Positions 20,355 to 28,934 of a stretch of 32,627 nt of DNA are shown in pieces (within the stretch, counting starts at the first letter, position 1; the number at the start of each line of letters is the position of its first letter). Source of the stretch: Calditrichota bacterium (GTDB lineage: Bacteria; Electryoneota; AABM5-125-24; Hatepunaeales; Hatepunaeaceae); NCBI GenBank assembly GCA_016867835.1, contig VGIQ01000019.1, forward strand, positions 1-32,627. The letters are read 5' to 3'. A program made the translations under genes and the position numbers. The notes below the pieces were generated by a model. That model did no database searches, was not told the DNA's origin, and was given only the letters and a program-made list of their open reading frames with translations.

Positions 20355-21383
20355 ATGACCCAGGCTATGACCTTTCCCCGCGAATTCGAACGCAGTTTCT
20401 TTCGCGACCTCGATCGCAACTTCTTCACCATCTGGCTCATCTGCTTCATCCTGGGCAATGGCATTTGCCTCTATATGGCAGGACAGCCGGTCAAGGAACT
20501 GACTGCGGAGCAAGTGAAGCGCTATACCGAGGCGATCTACCGCGTTAAGACCACCGCCCCAGCCAAGGTTGCCAAGAAGGCTGAGACCAAGGTTGCGGTT
20601 GGGGAGGAGAAACCGGTAGATGAAGCCCCCAAAGTCGAGGAGAAGAAAGCCGAAGTGCGGTCCATGTCGGCTGAAGAGAAAGCCGAGCGTCTTTCTGCCG
20701 AACGTGAAGCCCGCCGCCAGAAGCAGGAGGCGCGCCGTCAGGCCATCGCCGAGCGCGTCAAAATCGTCGCCGGACCGACCGCACGCGGTGGCGCCCGGCG
20801 CGGTGGTGCCGCCGCCGCCCGCGAAGCCATCGGCCTTTCCAGCGGCCAGATGAGCGGCTTCAATGTGAAGGAAATGGTCGGCATGGTGGGAGAAGCCGGC
20901 ACCGCCGAAAAGGTAAAGAAACTGCGCGGCGGAGGCGCAGTATCCGCTGACGTCGGAGATATTGACATCTCGGCTCTGAAGACGACCTTCTCGGCCGATG
21001 AACTCGACCTGATGGTCAATGAAGCGCCGCTGCAGGTCTCCAAGAGTGCCATTACCGCCAAAGGCTCAGGCACCAAAGCCAAACAGCGCAGCCAGGGCGC
21101 AATAGGGGATCTGGTCCTCCAGAACAAGAACCAGGTGCAGTATTGCTACTGGACTCTCAAGAAGCGAGATTCGAGCCTGAAAGGCCGGTTAGTCGTCGAA
21201 TTCACCATTGCTCCATCGGGCGAGGTGATCCGGGTGAGGTTCCGGGAGAGCAACTGGGGCGGCAACAGCCTTGGCGGAGATGTCGAACGCTGCATCGAGA
21301 ACGTTCTGAAGTCGTGGCACTTCGAGGCGATTCCTGACGCTGACGGCAACGTAACGGCCGGCGCGACCTACATATTCGAATAG
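20355..21383 (+). CDS. TonB/AgmX-like energy transducer
   Basis: The 342-residue protein has a cytoplasmic N-terminus and a single membrane helix (about 24-43). A Lys/Glu/Ala-rich extended region (about 60-160) follows. The C-terminal domain (about 250-342) has NKNQVQYCYWTLKKRDSSLKG (as two shorter blocks), VVEFTIAPSGEV, and VERCIENVLKSWHFEAIP. This is the AgmX/PglI-type TonB C-terminal fold, named from gliding-motility and TonB-like proteins. It should transmit ExbB/ExbD motion to an outer-envelope partner. The ATG at 20355 with GAGGA (20346-20350) is preferred over a longer TTG reading at 20319. The terminator at 21411 follows, closing the cluster. Confidence 0.85.
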   Translation: MTQAMTFPREFERSFFRDLDRNFFTIWLICFILGNGICLYMAGQPVKELTAEQVKRYTEAIYRVKTTAPAKVAKKAETKVAVGEEKPVDEAPKVEEKKAEVRSMSAEEKAERLSAEREARRQKQEARRQAIAERVKIVAGPTARGGARRGGAAAAREAIGLSSGQMSGFNVKEMVGMVGEAGTAEKVKKLRGGGAVSADVGDIDISALKTTFSADELDLMVNEAPLQVSKSAITAKGSGTKAKQRSQGAIGDLVLQNKNQVQYCYWTLKKRDSSLKGRLVVEFTIAPSGEVIRVRFRESNWGGNSLGGDVERCIENVLKSWHFEAIPDADGNVTAGATYIFE

Positions 21384-21410
21384 AGAAAGCCCTACTCTGG
21401 CATCGCAAGG

Positions 21411-21437
21411 CGGGGCTGAGTCTTCAGCCCCGTTTTT
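21411..21437 (+). terminator. Strong intrinsic terminator of the TPR/Exb cluster
   Basis: A perfect 9-bp stem (CGGGGCTGA at 21411-21419 with TCAGCCCCG at 21424-21432), a 4-base loop and TTTTT at 21433-21437. Confidence 0.92.
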
Positions 21438-21457
21438 GCATATAGTAAGGAACTACT

Positions 21458-21835
21458 ATGAACCGCACTATCGGGCAGACCCTCTTTTGGGCGCCACGAA
21501 TCTTAACGATCGCCTTTGCCCTTTTCCTGGCGCTGTTCGCCCTCGATGCCACCCAGGAGACAAGCGGACTTTGGGAAGGCATCGGTGCGACGCTGATTCA
21601 CCTATTACCCACTTCGACCATTCTGCTGATACTGGTCGCTGCATGGCGGTGGGAGTGGATCGGAGCCCTGCTCTATGTTGCAGCCGGAGTGGCTTACATC
21701 GTCTTGTTTCCGCCTGCCCGACAGCATTTGTCGTGGATTCTGACGATCTCCGGCCCGGCTTTCCTGATCGGCATCCTCTTTCTGTTCAACTGGTTCAAGC
21801 ACAATGAACTGCGACGCCTTCACGGGCATCATTAA
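21458..21835 (+). CDS. Four-helix integral membrane protein of unknown function
   Basis: The 125-residue protein has four hydrophobic segments at about 12-30, 43-62, 66-84 and 92-112, and a short His-rich end (LRRLHGHH). It resembles small uncharacterised membrane proteins commonly annotated only as hypothetical. An AAGGA sequence upstream of the ATG supports the start. It lies between a terminator and aspS (15-base gap) and may be co-transcribed with aspS. Confidence 0.75.
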   Translation: MNRTIGQTLFWAPRILTIAFALFLALFALDATQETSGLWEGIGATLIHLLPTSTILLILVAAWRWEWIGALLYVAAGVAYIVLFPPARQHLSWILTISGPAFLIGILFLFNWFKHNELRRLHGHH

Positions 21836-21850
21836 AGGATTTGTTTAACC

Positions 21851-23617
21851 TTGAGTTACAGAACTCACACCTGCGGCGAACTGCGAGCCGTTCATAGCGA
21901 ACAGTCCGTAACCATGGCCGGTTGGACGGCACGGGTGCGCGATCTTGGCGGACTCACCTTCGCCGACCTGCGTGACCGCTACGGCAAGACCCAGGTTGTC
22001 GCCGATAGAGGCACTGCAGCCGCCGACTTCCTCAAGAGCCTCCATAACGAAGACGTCATTCAGATTACCGGCACGGTAGGCTTGCGTCCGGCCGGGATGA
22101 TCAATAAGGAAATGGCGACCGGCGAAGTCGAAGTGAAATTAGAGTCGTTTGTCCTCCTGTCTCCTGCGGCGCCGCTGCCGCTCGGCGTTGAGGAGGCGGA
22201 AGAAGCCGGTGAAGACCTTCGTCTGCGCTATCGCTGCCTCGACCTGCGCCGCCCACGGATGTTAGGAAATCTGCTCCTGCGACATAGAGCGCTCCAGTCG
22301 GTACGTCGTTTCCACGATGAGGCCGGTTTCGTTGAGGTCGAAACGCCTTTCCTTATCCGCTCGACGCCGGAGGGTGCGCGCGACTATCTCGTGCCGAGCC
22401 GCGTTCATCCGGGTCATTGCTATGCACTGCCCCAGTCACCGCAACTCTATAAGCAAGCCCTGATGGTTGCCGGGCTCGACCGGTATTGCCAGATTGTCCG
22501 CTGCTTCCGTGACGAAGACCTGCGTCGCGACCGCCAGCCTGAGTTTACTCAAATAGACCTTGAGATGTCGTTCGTCGATGAGGAAGACGTCTTTTCTCAC
22601 GTAGAGCGAATGATGCAACGATTGGCATTCGATACGCTCGGCATCGAAGTGCCTTTGCCGCTGCCCCGGATCGACTACTTCGACGCGCTTGCCCGCTTCG
22701 GCAGCGACGCTCCCGACCTTCGCTATGGACTGGAAATTAAGAGGATTGACCCGCACTTTAGAGGGAGCGGTTTTCGTGCCTTCGAGGAGGCTCTTGCCGG
22801 TGGTGAAGGGGTCTTTGGTATAAACGCACCTGGTAAAGGGGAACTTTCGCGTCGGGAGCGCGTAGAACTTGAAGAACTTGCCAGGAGCGAGGGTCTGGCC
22901 GGCTTGCTAACAGCACCGCTGTCAGGCGAGGGGCTTACCGGAGTTCTGGCCAAGGTCCTCGATTCAGAGCGCCAATTGGCTCTGGCAAAGGCGTTGGGAG
23001 CAGTTCCCGGTGATATGCTGATGCTTGCCGCCGGTCCGGTGGGAGCAACCCTTGCCGAATTGGGGCGGCTGCGCCGGGCGTTGGCGTTGCAGTGGAATCT
23101 GATTGAACCGGGCGAACTTCGGTTCTGTTGGGTGCCGAATCCACCGCTTTTCGAGCCGGCGGGCGATGGTGAAGGACTGACCGCCGTTCATCACCCTTTC
23201 ACCTCGCCGGTGCCGGAAGATGTCGATTTACTTGAGAACGAGCCGCTTAAAGTTCGCAGCCGTGCTTATGACCTTGTCCTGAACGGCTTTGAAGTCGGCT
23301 CGGGGAGCATCAGAATGCACGACCCGGCGCAACAGGAGCGGGTCTTTAAGGTGATCGGCCTCGAGCAGTCTGAAGCGCGCCGGAGGTTCGGGTTCCTGCT
23401 GGAGGCATTGTCCTACGGTGCGCCGCCACACGGCGGCATCGCGCTCGGTTTCGACCGGCTGGTTATGCTGCTGGCGGGAGAAACGAGCATCCGGGAGGTG
23501 ATCGCCTTCCCCAAGACCAACACCGCCGTATCACTAATGGACGGATCGCCCGCAGCAATCGATGCTGAGCAGATGCGGGAACTCGGGTTGGAGTGGATTG
23601 CCTCAAAAAAGGCTTGA
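21851..23617 (+). CDS. aspS: Aspartyl-tRNA synthetase
   Basis: This 588-residue class IIb synthetase is of the bacterial type. The N-terminal OB-fold anticodon domain (about 1-105) includes RDLGGLTFADLRDR. Motif 1 region precedes STPEGARDYLVPSR (171-184). Motif 2 is FRDEDLRRDRQPEFTQID (219-236). A GAD insert domain lies at about 290-410, and motif 3 is GFDRLVMLL (533-541). Leu32 in RDLGG is the residue found in discriminating enzymes such as E. coli, whereas non-discriminating forms often have His there. So it may charge only tRNA-Asp, but this is weak evidence. The start is TTG, with AAGGA 11 bases upstream; the first in-frame ATG would cut the anticodon domain. Confidence 0.96.
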   Translation: MSYRTHTCGELRAVHSEQSVTMAGWTARVRDLGGLTFADLRDRYGKTQVVADRGTAAADFLKSLHNEDVIQITGTVGLRPAGMINKEMATGEVEVKLESFVLLSPAAPLPLGVEEAEEAGEDLRLRYRCLDLRRPRMLGNLLLRHRALQSVRRFHDEAGFVEVETPFLIRSTPEGARDYLVPSRVHPGHCYALPQSPQLYKQALMVAGLDRYCQIVRCFRDEDLRRDRQPEFTQIDLEMSFVDEEDVFSHVERMMQRLAFDTLGIEVPLPLPRIDYFDALARFGSDAPDLRYGLEIKRIDPHFRGSGFRAFEEALAGGEGVFGINAPGKGELSRRERVELEELARSEGLAGLLTAPLSGEGLTGVLAKVLDSERQLALAKALGAVPGDMLMLAAGPVGATLAELGRLRRALALQWNLIEPGELRFCWVPNPPLFEPAGDGEGLTAVHHPFTSPVPEDVDLLENEPLKVRSRAYDLVLNGFEVGSGSIRMHDPAQQERVFKVIGLEQSEARRRFGFLLEALSYGAPPHGGIALGFDRLVMLLAGETSIREVIAFPKTNTAVSLMDGSPAAIDAEQMRELGLEWIASKKA

Positions 23618-23642
23618 CTTTTGTGATTGGTCGCATTACTAT
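23614..23642 (+). promoter_or_regulatory. Promoter for the Lpp-like/LysM gene pair
   Basis: TTGACT (23614-23619) and TACTAT (23637-23642) are separated by 17 bases. The -35 box contains the aspS stop codon. The following lipoprotein gene starts 45 bases later after AGGAGA. Confidence 0.65.
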
Positions 23643-23686
23643 TGAAGTAGTGCTGGAGGTTCGGTCTGAAATTAACAGGAGAAGCA

Positions 23687-23944
23687 ATGAGATTGTCGGG
23701 CAAAGGTGTCGGCTTAGCCGTCGCACTGGCCCTGTCTGCCTCGATCCTCACCGTCGGCTGCACGAAGTATGCAAGCCCCGACGACCTGAAGCGACTCGAT
23801 GAAGCGCAGAAGGCCGCCATCGCCGCGGAGAAGGAACTCGACCAACTGAATAAGGAACGCGCTGACCTCGAGCGCCAGGTTGCCAAGAAGCAATCGGAAG
23901 TCGATGCAGCCCAGGCCGAGTTGGATCAACTTAAAACGAAGTAA
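23687..23944 (+). CDS. Lpp-like coiled-coil lipoprotein
   Basis: The 85-residue product has a signal peptide with lipobox LTVGC (Cys25), so it is lipid-anchored. The mature chain is a continuous heptad-like coiled coil (AAEKELDQLNKERADLERQ and further) ending in Lys (DQLKTK). In E. coli Lpp a C-terminal lysine is attached to peptidoglycan, and this ending would allow the same, which is speculative. Strong AGGAGA ribosome binding site. The next gene, a LysM protein, follows after 18 bases, so the pair may tether the outer membrane to the wall. Confidence 0.8.
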   Translation: MRLSGKGVGLAVALALSASILTVGCTKYASPDDLKRLDEAQKAAIAAEKELDQLNKERADLERQVAKKQSEVDAAQAELDQLKTK

Positions 23945-23962
23945 CCCTTAAGGGAGAACAGA

Positions 23963-24817
23963 ATGAACCGCAACTATACGATTCTTGCGGCGCTCCTGAT
24001 GGCGGTTACGCTCGTTTTCGTGACCGTCGTCCCCGCTGCTGCCGCCGAGCGGATGAAGTATGAGGACTACCAGCGGCAGTTGAAGGCTTATCAGGACCGC
24101 GAAGCCGCAGCCCGGACGGCGATTGACGCCGAGCAGCAGGCTATTGCCGCGCTCCGCACTCAATTGGCCGATCTCGAATCCCATCTGGCCGGACTGTGGG
24201 ACGAGAAATTCGCCGCACTCGGCATCACCCGGGAGGCCTACGAGGCCTATCTGAAGCGCATCGAAGGCCTTGAAGCCCGCGTCGATGAACTTGCCAAGAT
24301 GACCCCGGAGGCACTTCTCAACTACGCGAAGGAACTCGACGACATCGCGGCTCAGATCGCTTCCATGCTCACCGATCCGATTGCCCGCCTAAAGGCAGTC
24401 AACGAGCGTCTGACGGCATTGGCGGCGCGGGTCGAGCGGCTGAAGGCTTCGCTTCCCAAGCCGAAGCACGATATGTACACAGTCGTGCGCGGCGACTGTC
24501 TCTGGCGCATCGCCAAGAAGCCGGAGATCTACGCCGATCCCTTTAAGTGGCTCCGCATCTGGAGCGCTAACAAGACGATGATCCGCGACCCTGACCTGAT
24601 CTACCCGAAGCAGCAGTTTGCGGTCCCGCGTCTAATCGGTCCGGGTGAGTATCTCGTTAAGCGCGGCGACAGCCTGAAGAAGATCGCCGGAATGGCCGAC
24701 GTCTATGGCGACCCGTTCCAGTGGACGAAGATCTATCAGGCTAACAAGACCGGTAAGTTCCTCGACAATCCGAATGTCATTTACCCGGAGATGATACTCT
24801 CCATCCCGCGTAACTGA
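23963..24817 (+). CDS. Exported coiled-coil protein with two LysM domains
   Basis: The 284-residue protein has a signal peptide ending near AAAA (25-28). An Ala/Glu-rich coiled coil spans about 31-165. Two LysM modules follow at about 171-222 (YTVVRGDCLWRIAKK ... DPDLIYPKQQF) and 230-282 (YLVKRGDSLKKIAGM ... NPNVIYPEMILSIP). LysM binds peptidoglycan, and the coiled coil could contact the upstream Lpp-like lipoprotein. A GGGAGA ribosome binding site overlaps a small CCCTTAAGGG palindrome (23945-23954). No catalytic domain is visible, so it is probably structural. Confidence 0.88.
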   Translation: MNRNYTILAALLMAVTLVFVTVVPAAAAERMKYEDYQRQLKAYQDREAAARTAIDAEQQAIAALRTQLADLESHLAGLWDEKFAALGITREAYEAYLKRIEGLEARVDELAKMTPEALLNYAKELDDIAAQIASMLTDPIARLKAVNERLTALAARVERLKASLPKPKHDMYTVVRGDCLWRIAKKPEIYADPFKWLRIWSANKTMIRDPDLIYPKQQFAVPRLIGPGEYLVKRGDSLKKIAGMADVYGDPFQWTKIYQANKTGKFLDNPNVIYPEMILSIPRN

Positions 24818-24927
24818 CTCGCCTCTTTAGATTGAGCGGCGGGCAACAGGGGGGGTGCGTTGGGAGGGTGACAGATACTGCTGAGTGGTGCATCCTTCGG
24901 GAGAGGTTTCCGGTTATCTTTCGGATC

Positions 24928-24947
24928 GTCAGAAGCGCGCTTCTGAC
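24928..24947. other. Perfect 20-bp palindrome between the LysM gene and phoH
   Basis: The bases at 24928-24947 form a perfect palindrome with half-site GTCAGAAGCG. It could be a dimeric regulator's operator or an RNA hairpin with little loop. It lies within a 202-base gene-free gap that also contains the terminator at 24964-25012. Confidence 0.55.
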
Positions 24948-24963
24948 TTCCCAGATCGAGGTC

Positions 24964-25012
24964 GTATGCCCCTGCAACGCCGTATGGCGTGAGCGGGGGC
25001 ATACCTATTTTT
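24964..25012 (+). terminator. Branched-stem intrinsic terminator upstream of phoH
   Basis: GTATGCCCC (24964-24972) pairs exactly with GGGGCATAC (24996-25004). Inside it ACGCC (24977-24981) pairs with GGCGT (24986-24990) around GTAT. CTATTTTT follows at 25005-25012. It ends only eight bases before the phoH ATG, so it may instead be a conditional attenuator for phoH. Confidence 0.7.
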
Positions 25013-25019
25013 GAATTTG

Positions 25020-26084
25020 ATGCGAGACTCACCGCCTACCGAACTGCTCATTGAAGTCGCTGATGATGTGGCTCCCCGACTCCTCGGCGTCGGGGAGAGT
25101 CACTTACGGCGCATCGAGGAGCGCGTTCAGACTTCACTCGGCGCACGTGGTAGCCGAATCTATATGCGCGGACCGGCTGCGGAACTGGAGAAACTGCGCC
25201 GCGTCTTTACCGACCTTGAGGCTCTCTGTCGCGATAGGGAGGAGGTAACAGATGCCGACCTTGACACCATTCTGAACCTGGCTGGACTCGGAACACCCCT
25301 TGCTCCAAGGTCAGGCAAGAATGGCGGGGAATTCGTTAAATCCGAAGGAGTGGGTGCATCCACCAGCGATTCGCTTCGCAAGTCGGGAGAACGTGGCGAT
25401 CCGAGATCCTACGATGGTGCCAACGGGATTGTCTTCGAGTCGCCGCGCGGCACCATCCGGCCCCGTGGTGCTCATCAGGAACGCTATGTCCACTTGATGG
25501 AGCAAATGACGGTCGTCTTTGCGATCGGCCCGGCCGGGACCGGCAAGACCTATTTGGCGGTGGCAAAGGCCGTGGATGCCTTCCAGAGACGGCAGGTCGA
25601 TAAGATCATCCTCGTCCGGCCCGTCGTCGAGTCGGGCGAAACCCTCGGATTCCTCCCCGGCGATATCCTCGAAAAGGTCGATCCCTATTTTCGTCCGCTT
25701 TACGACGCCCTCGGCGATATGATCTCCGTCGAACGTATGCGGCGGTTCATCGACCGCGGCATGATCGAAATCGCACCGCTCGCCTATATGCGGGGACGAA
25801 CCCTCAACAACGCCTTCGTTATCCTCGACGAAGCCCAGAATACCACGTCGGGTCAAATGAAGATGTTTCTGACCCGACTGGGGGCGTCGTCCCGCGCGGT
25901 CCTGACCGGCGACCGGACCCAAATCGACCTGCCCGATCCTGGAAAATCGGGACTTATCGAAGCAGAAAGCATCCTGCAGGGCATTCAGGGGATCGGATTC
26001 ATCGAATTCGACCAGGGTGATGTGGTGCGGCATCCGCTGGTGGCGGACATTCTGAAAGCGTATGAGAAGAAGGATGAAGGATGA
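25020..26084 (+). CDS. phoH: PhoH-family ATPase
   Basis: The 354-residue protein has an N-terminal KH-like region (about 8-75) and a low-conservation linker (about 95-145). The PhoH ATPase core (about 150-354) has Walker A GPAGTGKT (170-177) and Walker B VILDEAQ (267-273). Further motifs are LVRPVVESGETLGFLPGD and LTGDRTQIDLP. PhoH proteins are linked to RNA metabolism and often precede ybeY, as here. ATG 25020 is chosen; upstream in-frame TTG codons at 25011 and 25017 overlap or abut the terminator T-run. No clear ribosome binding site, so initiation may be unusual or leaderless. It overlaps the HD-domain gene by 23 bases. Confidence 0.93.
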   Translation: MRDSPPTELLIEVADDVAPRLLGVGESHLRRIEERVQTSLGARGSRIYMRGPAAELEKLRRVFTDLEALCRDREEVTDADLDTILNLAGLGTPLAPRSGKNGGEFVKSEGVGASTSDSLRKSGERGDPRSYDGANGIVFESPRGTIRPRGAHQERYVHLMEQMTVVFAIGPAGTGKTYLAVAKAVDAFQRRQVDKIILVRPVVESGETLGFLPGDILEKVDPYFRPLYDALGDMISVERMRRFIDRGMIEIAPLAYMRGRTLNNAFVILDEAQNTTSGQMKMFLTRLGASSRAVLTGDRTQIDLPDPGKSGLIEAESILQGIQGIGFIEFDQGDVVRHPLVADILKAYEKKDEG

Positions 26085-28455
26085 AAACCGCAGGATCAAG
26101 GTGAAGTTCGGTTTGCACCCTCAAGTGTTGGCCTGTGCGGCACTGGGGGCGTTGTTGGGGGTGCTGGCGCCGCGAGGAAAGACGCTTGAGTTCGCATCAC
26201 TGAGTGAAGGGAGCATCGCACCGGCGCGGGTGATTGCGCCGTTCGACTTTGAAGTGTTGAAAGGGTCGGAGGAACTGCGTGCGGAGCGAGCAGCGGCGGC
26301 AGCGGCGAGCGAAGTGGTCTTTGAGGGGATGGGCGACAGTTCTGGCAAGGTGGCTGATATCTTCGGCATTGGGCAGTTGGTGTCGAGTGAATTGAGCCGT
26401 ATTGGACGGCGAGAGTTGACGGGAATCTACGACACTTTGGAAGAAGGAGACGACAGTGGTGGAGTGCGACTTGCTATGGTGGCGAGTCGGATCGACTCTG
26501 CGACCGGAAGGCGATTTCCTCCATCGGTTTGGCGTTATCTGGTCGGCTTGCACCTCGCATCGCCCAAGGGAGATGATCGTCTCGCCCGATTCTTTGATCA
26601 AATTGACCGCTCGCTGCGCACTTTGGGTCAAGCCGGAATTGTTGAGCGGCGGGATTGGGATCCCGATCGTTCTGAAGGCCGGGCACTTATTCGTCGTGGT
26701 ATCGAGGAGTGGGAGATTCCTCTAAAGGCTGTCGTCCCGGTCAAATCGCCAATGGAGCGTTTGTTAAGCGCACTTCATGGGTTATTCACCAGTCTCCCCG
26801 ATAGCGACGCTGCGGCTGAGGCCGCCGAAGCGATACTTGAGACAATGCTTCTTCCCGACTTGCGCTACGATGCCGAAACAACCGAAGCGCGCCGCAAAGC
26901 CGCGATGGCGAGGGTGCCACTCGCCAAGGGCTTCGTAAAGCGCGATGAACTTATCATCGACAGCCACATTCGGGTAACCCGGGAACACCTGGAGAAACTC
27001 CATTCGCTCGCCGTCAAGCGCGCTGAGATGGTCCTCGAGCGCGGCGGGGTATTGGCACGTCTGCCACTGGTCGGCACGCTCCTGATGGGTGGACTGATCG
27101 TTACCCTTTTTGCTCAGTTCCTTATTCGGGTGCGGCTGCCGGTCTGGCAGGACGTCAAACGCTCGGGACTTGCGGTGATGCTTCTTGCTGTAGCCTTTCT
27201 CGTGCAGGCCCTGGTCTTGCAGCGCCTCGAGGCTTCGCCTTATCTCGTTCCGGCGGCGGTTACGACGCTGCTTATAGCAATATTGATAGACCGGGCGACG
27301 GCACTTGGCGCGGCAGTGGCATTGGCACTCGGATCCGGTCTTATCGCCGGCAATGACTTTCAGTATGTCTTAATAACGGCGTCTGCTGGGATCGTCCCGG
27401 TGATCGCACTTGGCACGGTGCAGCACCGCCGCGACCTCATCCGGATAGGAGTGCCTTTGGCACTGGTTTATCTCGCTATTGTGCCGGCATTTCATATCAT
27501 TACAGGCGGTGCCGGAGGCTCGCTTTTAGGCGGCCTCGGTGCCGGACTTGTTAGTGCCGCGCTTTCGCCGATCCTGGTGCTTGGACTGGTGCCGCTCTGT
27601 GAGGGGCTTTTTCGGATCACCACCGATCTCCGCCTTCTCGAACTCGTGGACTTGAATCAACCTCTCCTGCGGCAATTGGCTATCAAGTCACCCGGCACTT
27701 ACCACCATAGTTTAATGGTAGGCAGCCTCGCTGAAGCCGGAGCCCGCGCAATAGGTGCGAATAGTCTTCTGACCCGTGCCGGTGCTTACTACCACGACAT
27801 CGGCAAGATGGAGATAGGTGAGTATTTCATCGAGAATCAAGCCACTGGCAGCGAGAATATCCACGATCGTCTGGCTCCCGAGGATTCTGCGCGCATTGTG
27901 ATAGACCACGTTCATCGCGGTCTGAGGCTGGCGACAGAACATCGCCTCCCGCCGGAAGTCACGGCATTTATCACTGAGCATCACGGCACGACCCGTCTGG
28001 CTTACTTTCTTGCCAAAGCCGGACGCGATGGCCGGCCTGGGGTCGATTCCGGAGCCTTTCGTTATCCCGGCCCAAAGCCTCGTTCGCGCGAGACTAGCAT
28101 CCTGATGCTTGCCGACGCCATTGAGGCGGCCACACGGTCGCTGACCGCGCCTTCGCCGGAGGAGATAAGATCGACCATCGACCGCCTGGTTCGTATGCGG
28201 CTCACCGAAGGCGACCTCGACGAGTGCCCGTTGACGCTGCGGGAGATCGAACTGGTCAAATCGGAATTCCATAAGGTCCTGACCGGCATTCATCATCAGC
28301 GGGTCGTTTATCCGGAACCTCCCGGTGGGGCGACCGATGACGGGACTAACGAGAAACTAAAGAACTCCTCCTTGCCTTCCCCTATGAACGGGGATGTAAG
28401 TACCAGCGATCGCGCAATCTCTGGAAGGGCAAGCGAGGAGGAAGAGAACCGATGA
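26062..28455 (+). CDS. 7TM-HD phosphohydrolase, PgpH-like (possible cyclic-di-AMP phosphodiesterase)
   Basis: The 797-residue protein has a first membrane helix at about 20-36 and an extracytoplasmic 7TMR-HDED-type domain (about 45-325). About seven helices lie at 333-515, followed by a cytoplasmic HD domain. HD-site residues include H548/H549 (TYHHSLMVGSLAE) and H578-D579 (YYHDIGKM). ENQ and ITEHHGTTRL follow, as in PgpH. In Listeria and related bacteria PgpH hydrolyses cyclic-di-AMP; substrate here is inferred. The start is 26062 or the in-frame ATG at 26074. The phoH-pgpH-ybeY order is a known conserved arrangement. It overlaps ybeY by four bases. Confidence 0.9.
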   Translation: MRRRMKDENRRIKVKFGLHPQVLACAALGALLGVLAPRGKTLEFASLSEGSIAPARVIAPFDFEVLKGSEELRAERAAAAAASEVVFEGMGDSSGKVADIFGIGQLVSSELSRIGRRELTGIYDTLEEGDDSGGVRLAMVASRIDSATGRRFPPSVWRYLVGLHLASPKGDDRLARFFDQIDRSLRTLGQAGIVERRDWDPDRSEGRALIRRGIEEWEIPLKAVVPVKSPMERLLSALHGLFTSLPDSDAAAEAAEAILETMLLPDLRYDAETTEARRKAAMARVPLAKGFVKRDELIIDSHIRVTREHLEKLHSLAVKRAEMVLERGGVLARLPLVGTLLMGGLIVTLFAQFLIRVRLPVWQDVKRSGLAVMLLAVAFLVQALVLQRLEASPYLVPAAVTTLLIAILIDRATALGAAVALALGSGLIAGNDFQYVLITASAGIVPVIALGTVQHRRDLIRIGVPLALVYLAIVPAFHIITGGAGGSLLGGLGAGLVSAALSPILVLGLVPLCEGLFRITTDLRLLELVDLNQPLLRQLAIKSPGTYHHSLMVGSLAEAGARAIGANSLLTRAGAYYHDIGKMEIGEYFIENQATGSENIHDRLAPEDSARIVIDHVHRGLRLATEHRLPPEVTAFITEHHGTTRLAYFLAKAGRDGRPGVDSGAFRYPGPKPRSRETSILMLADAIEAATRSLTAPSPEEIRSTIDRLVRMRLTEGDLDECPLTLREIELVKSEFHKVLTGIHHQRVVYPEPPGGATDDGTNEKLKNSSLPSPMNGDVSTSDRAISGRASEEEENR

Positions 28456-28934
28456 GCGAGCGGGTGAACGCCGGTCGCCGCACCGGGCACGGAGGCGTCT
28501 TTGTAGAGTTTGAGGAGGCTGAGACCGACCCACACCTCGCACTGGCTTTGACATCGGCAATGAAACTTGCTATTGGTGGTGAAGGGCGTCGAATTGGCGG
28601 GTTAACCGTGATCCTGACGGGCGATGCCGTTTTGCAGGAGTTGAATCGTCAGTATCTGGAACTGGACGAAGTGACGGACGTCCTGGCATTCGATGTGGGC
28701 GACGAGGGATCTGAGACAGTGGAAGGGGATGTCTATATTAGCGTTCTCCAGGCGGGGACTCAGGCAGCGGTTCGGGGGGAAGCGGTGAACGTTGAAATCG
28801 TGCGGCTGGCGGTTCACGGGGTGCTGCATCTCTGCGGTTGGGATCATGACGATGAAGGGAGCCTTGCCGAAATGGTGGAACATGGCGAAGGCTACGTTCA
28901 GGAACTAATTTCGCGAGGTCTGCTTGGACGTTGA
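28452..28934 (+). CDS. ybeY: Endoribonuclease YbeY
   Basis: The 160-residue metal-dependent RNase is involved in 16S rRNA 3'-end maturation and ribosome quality control. The zinc-binding motif HGVLHLCGWDH carries H122, H126 and H132. The upstream TDVLAFD and GDVYIS motifs are typical. Start ATG overlaps the preceding stop in ATGA. It overlaps the CorC-like gene by 11 bases. Confidence 0.94.
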   Translation: MSERVNAGRRTGHGGVFVEFEEAETDPHLALALTSAMKLAIGGEGRRIGGLTVILTGDAVLQELNRQYLELDEVTDVLAFDVGDEGSETVEGDVYISVLQAGTQAAVRGEAVNVEIVRLAVHGVLHLCGWDHDDEGSLAEMVEHGEGYVQELISRGLLGR

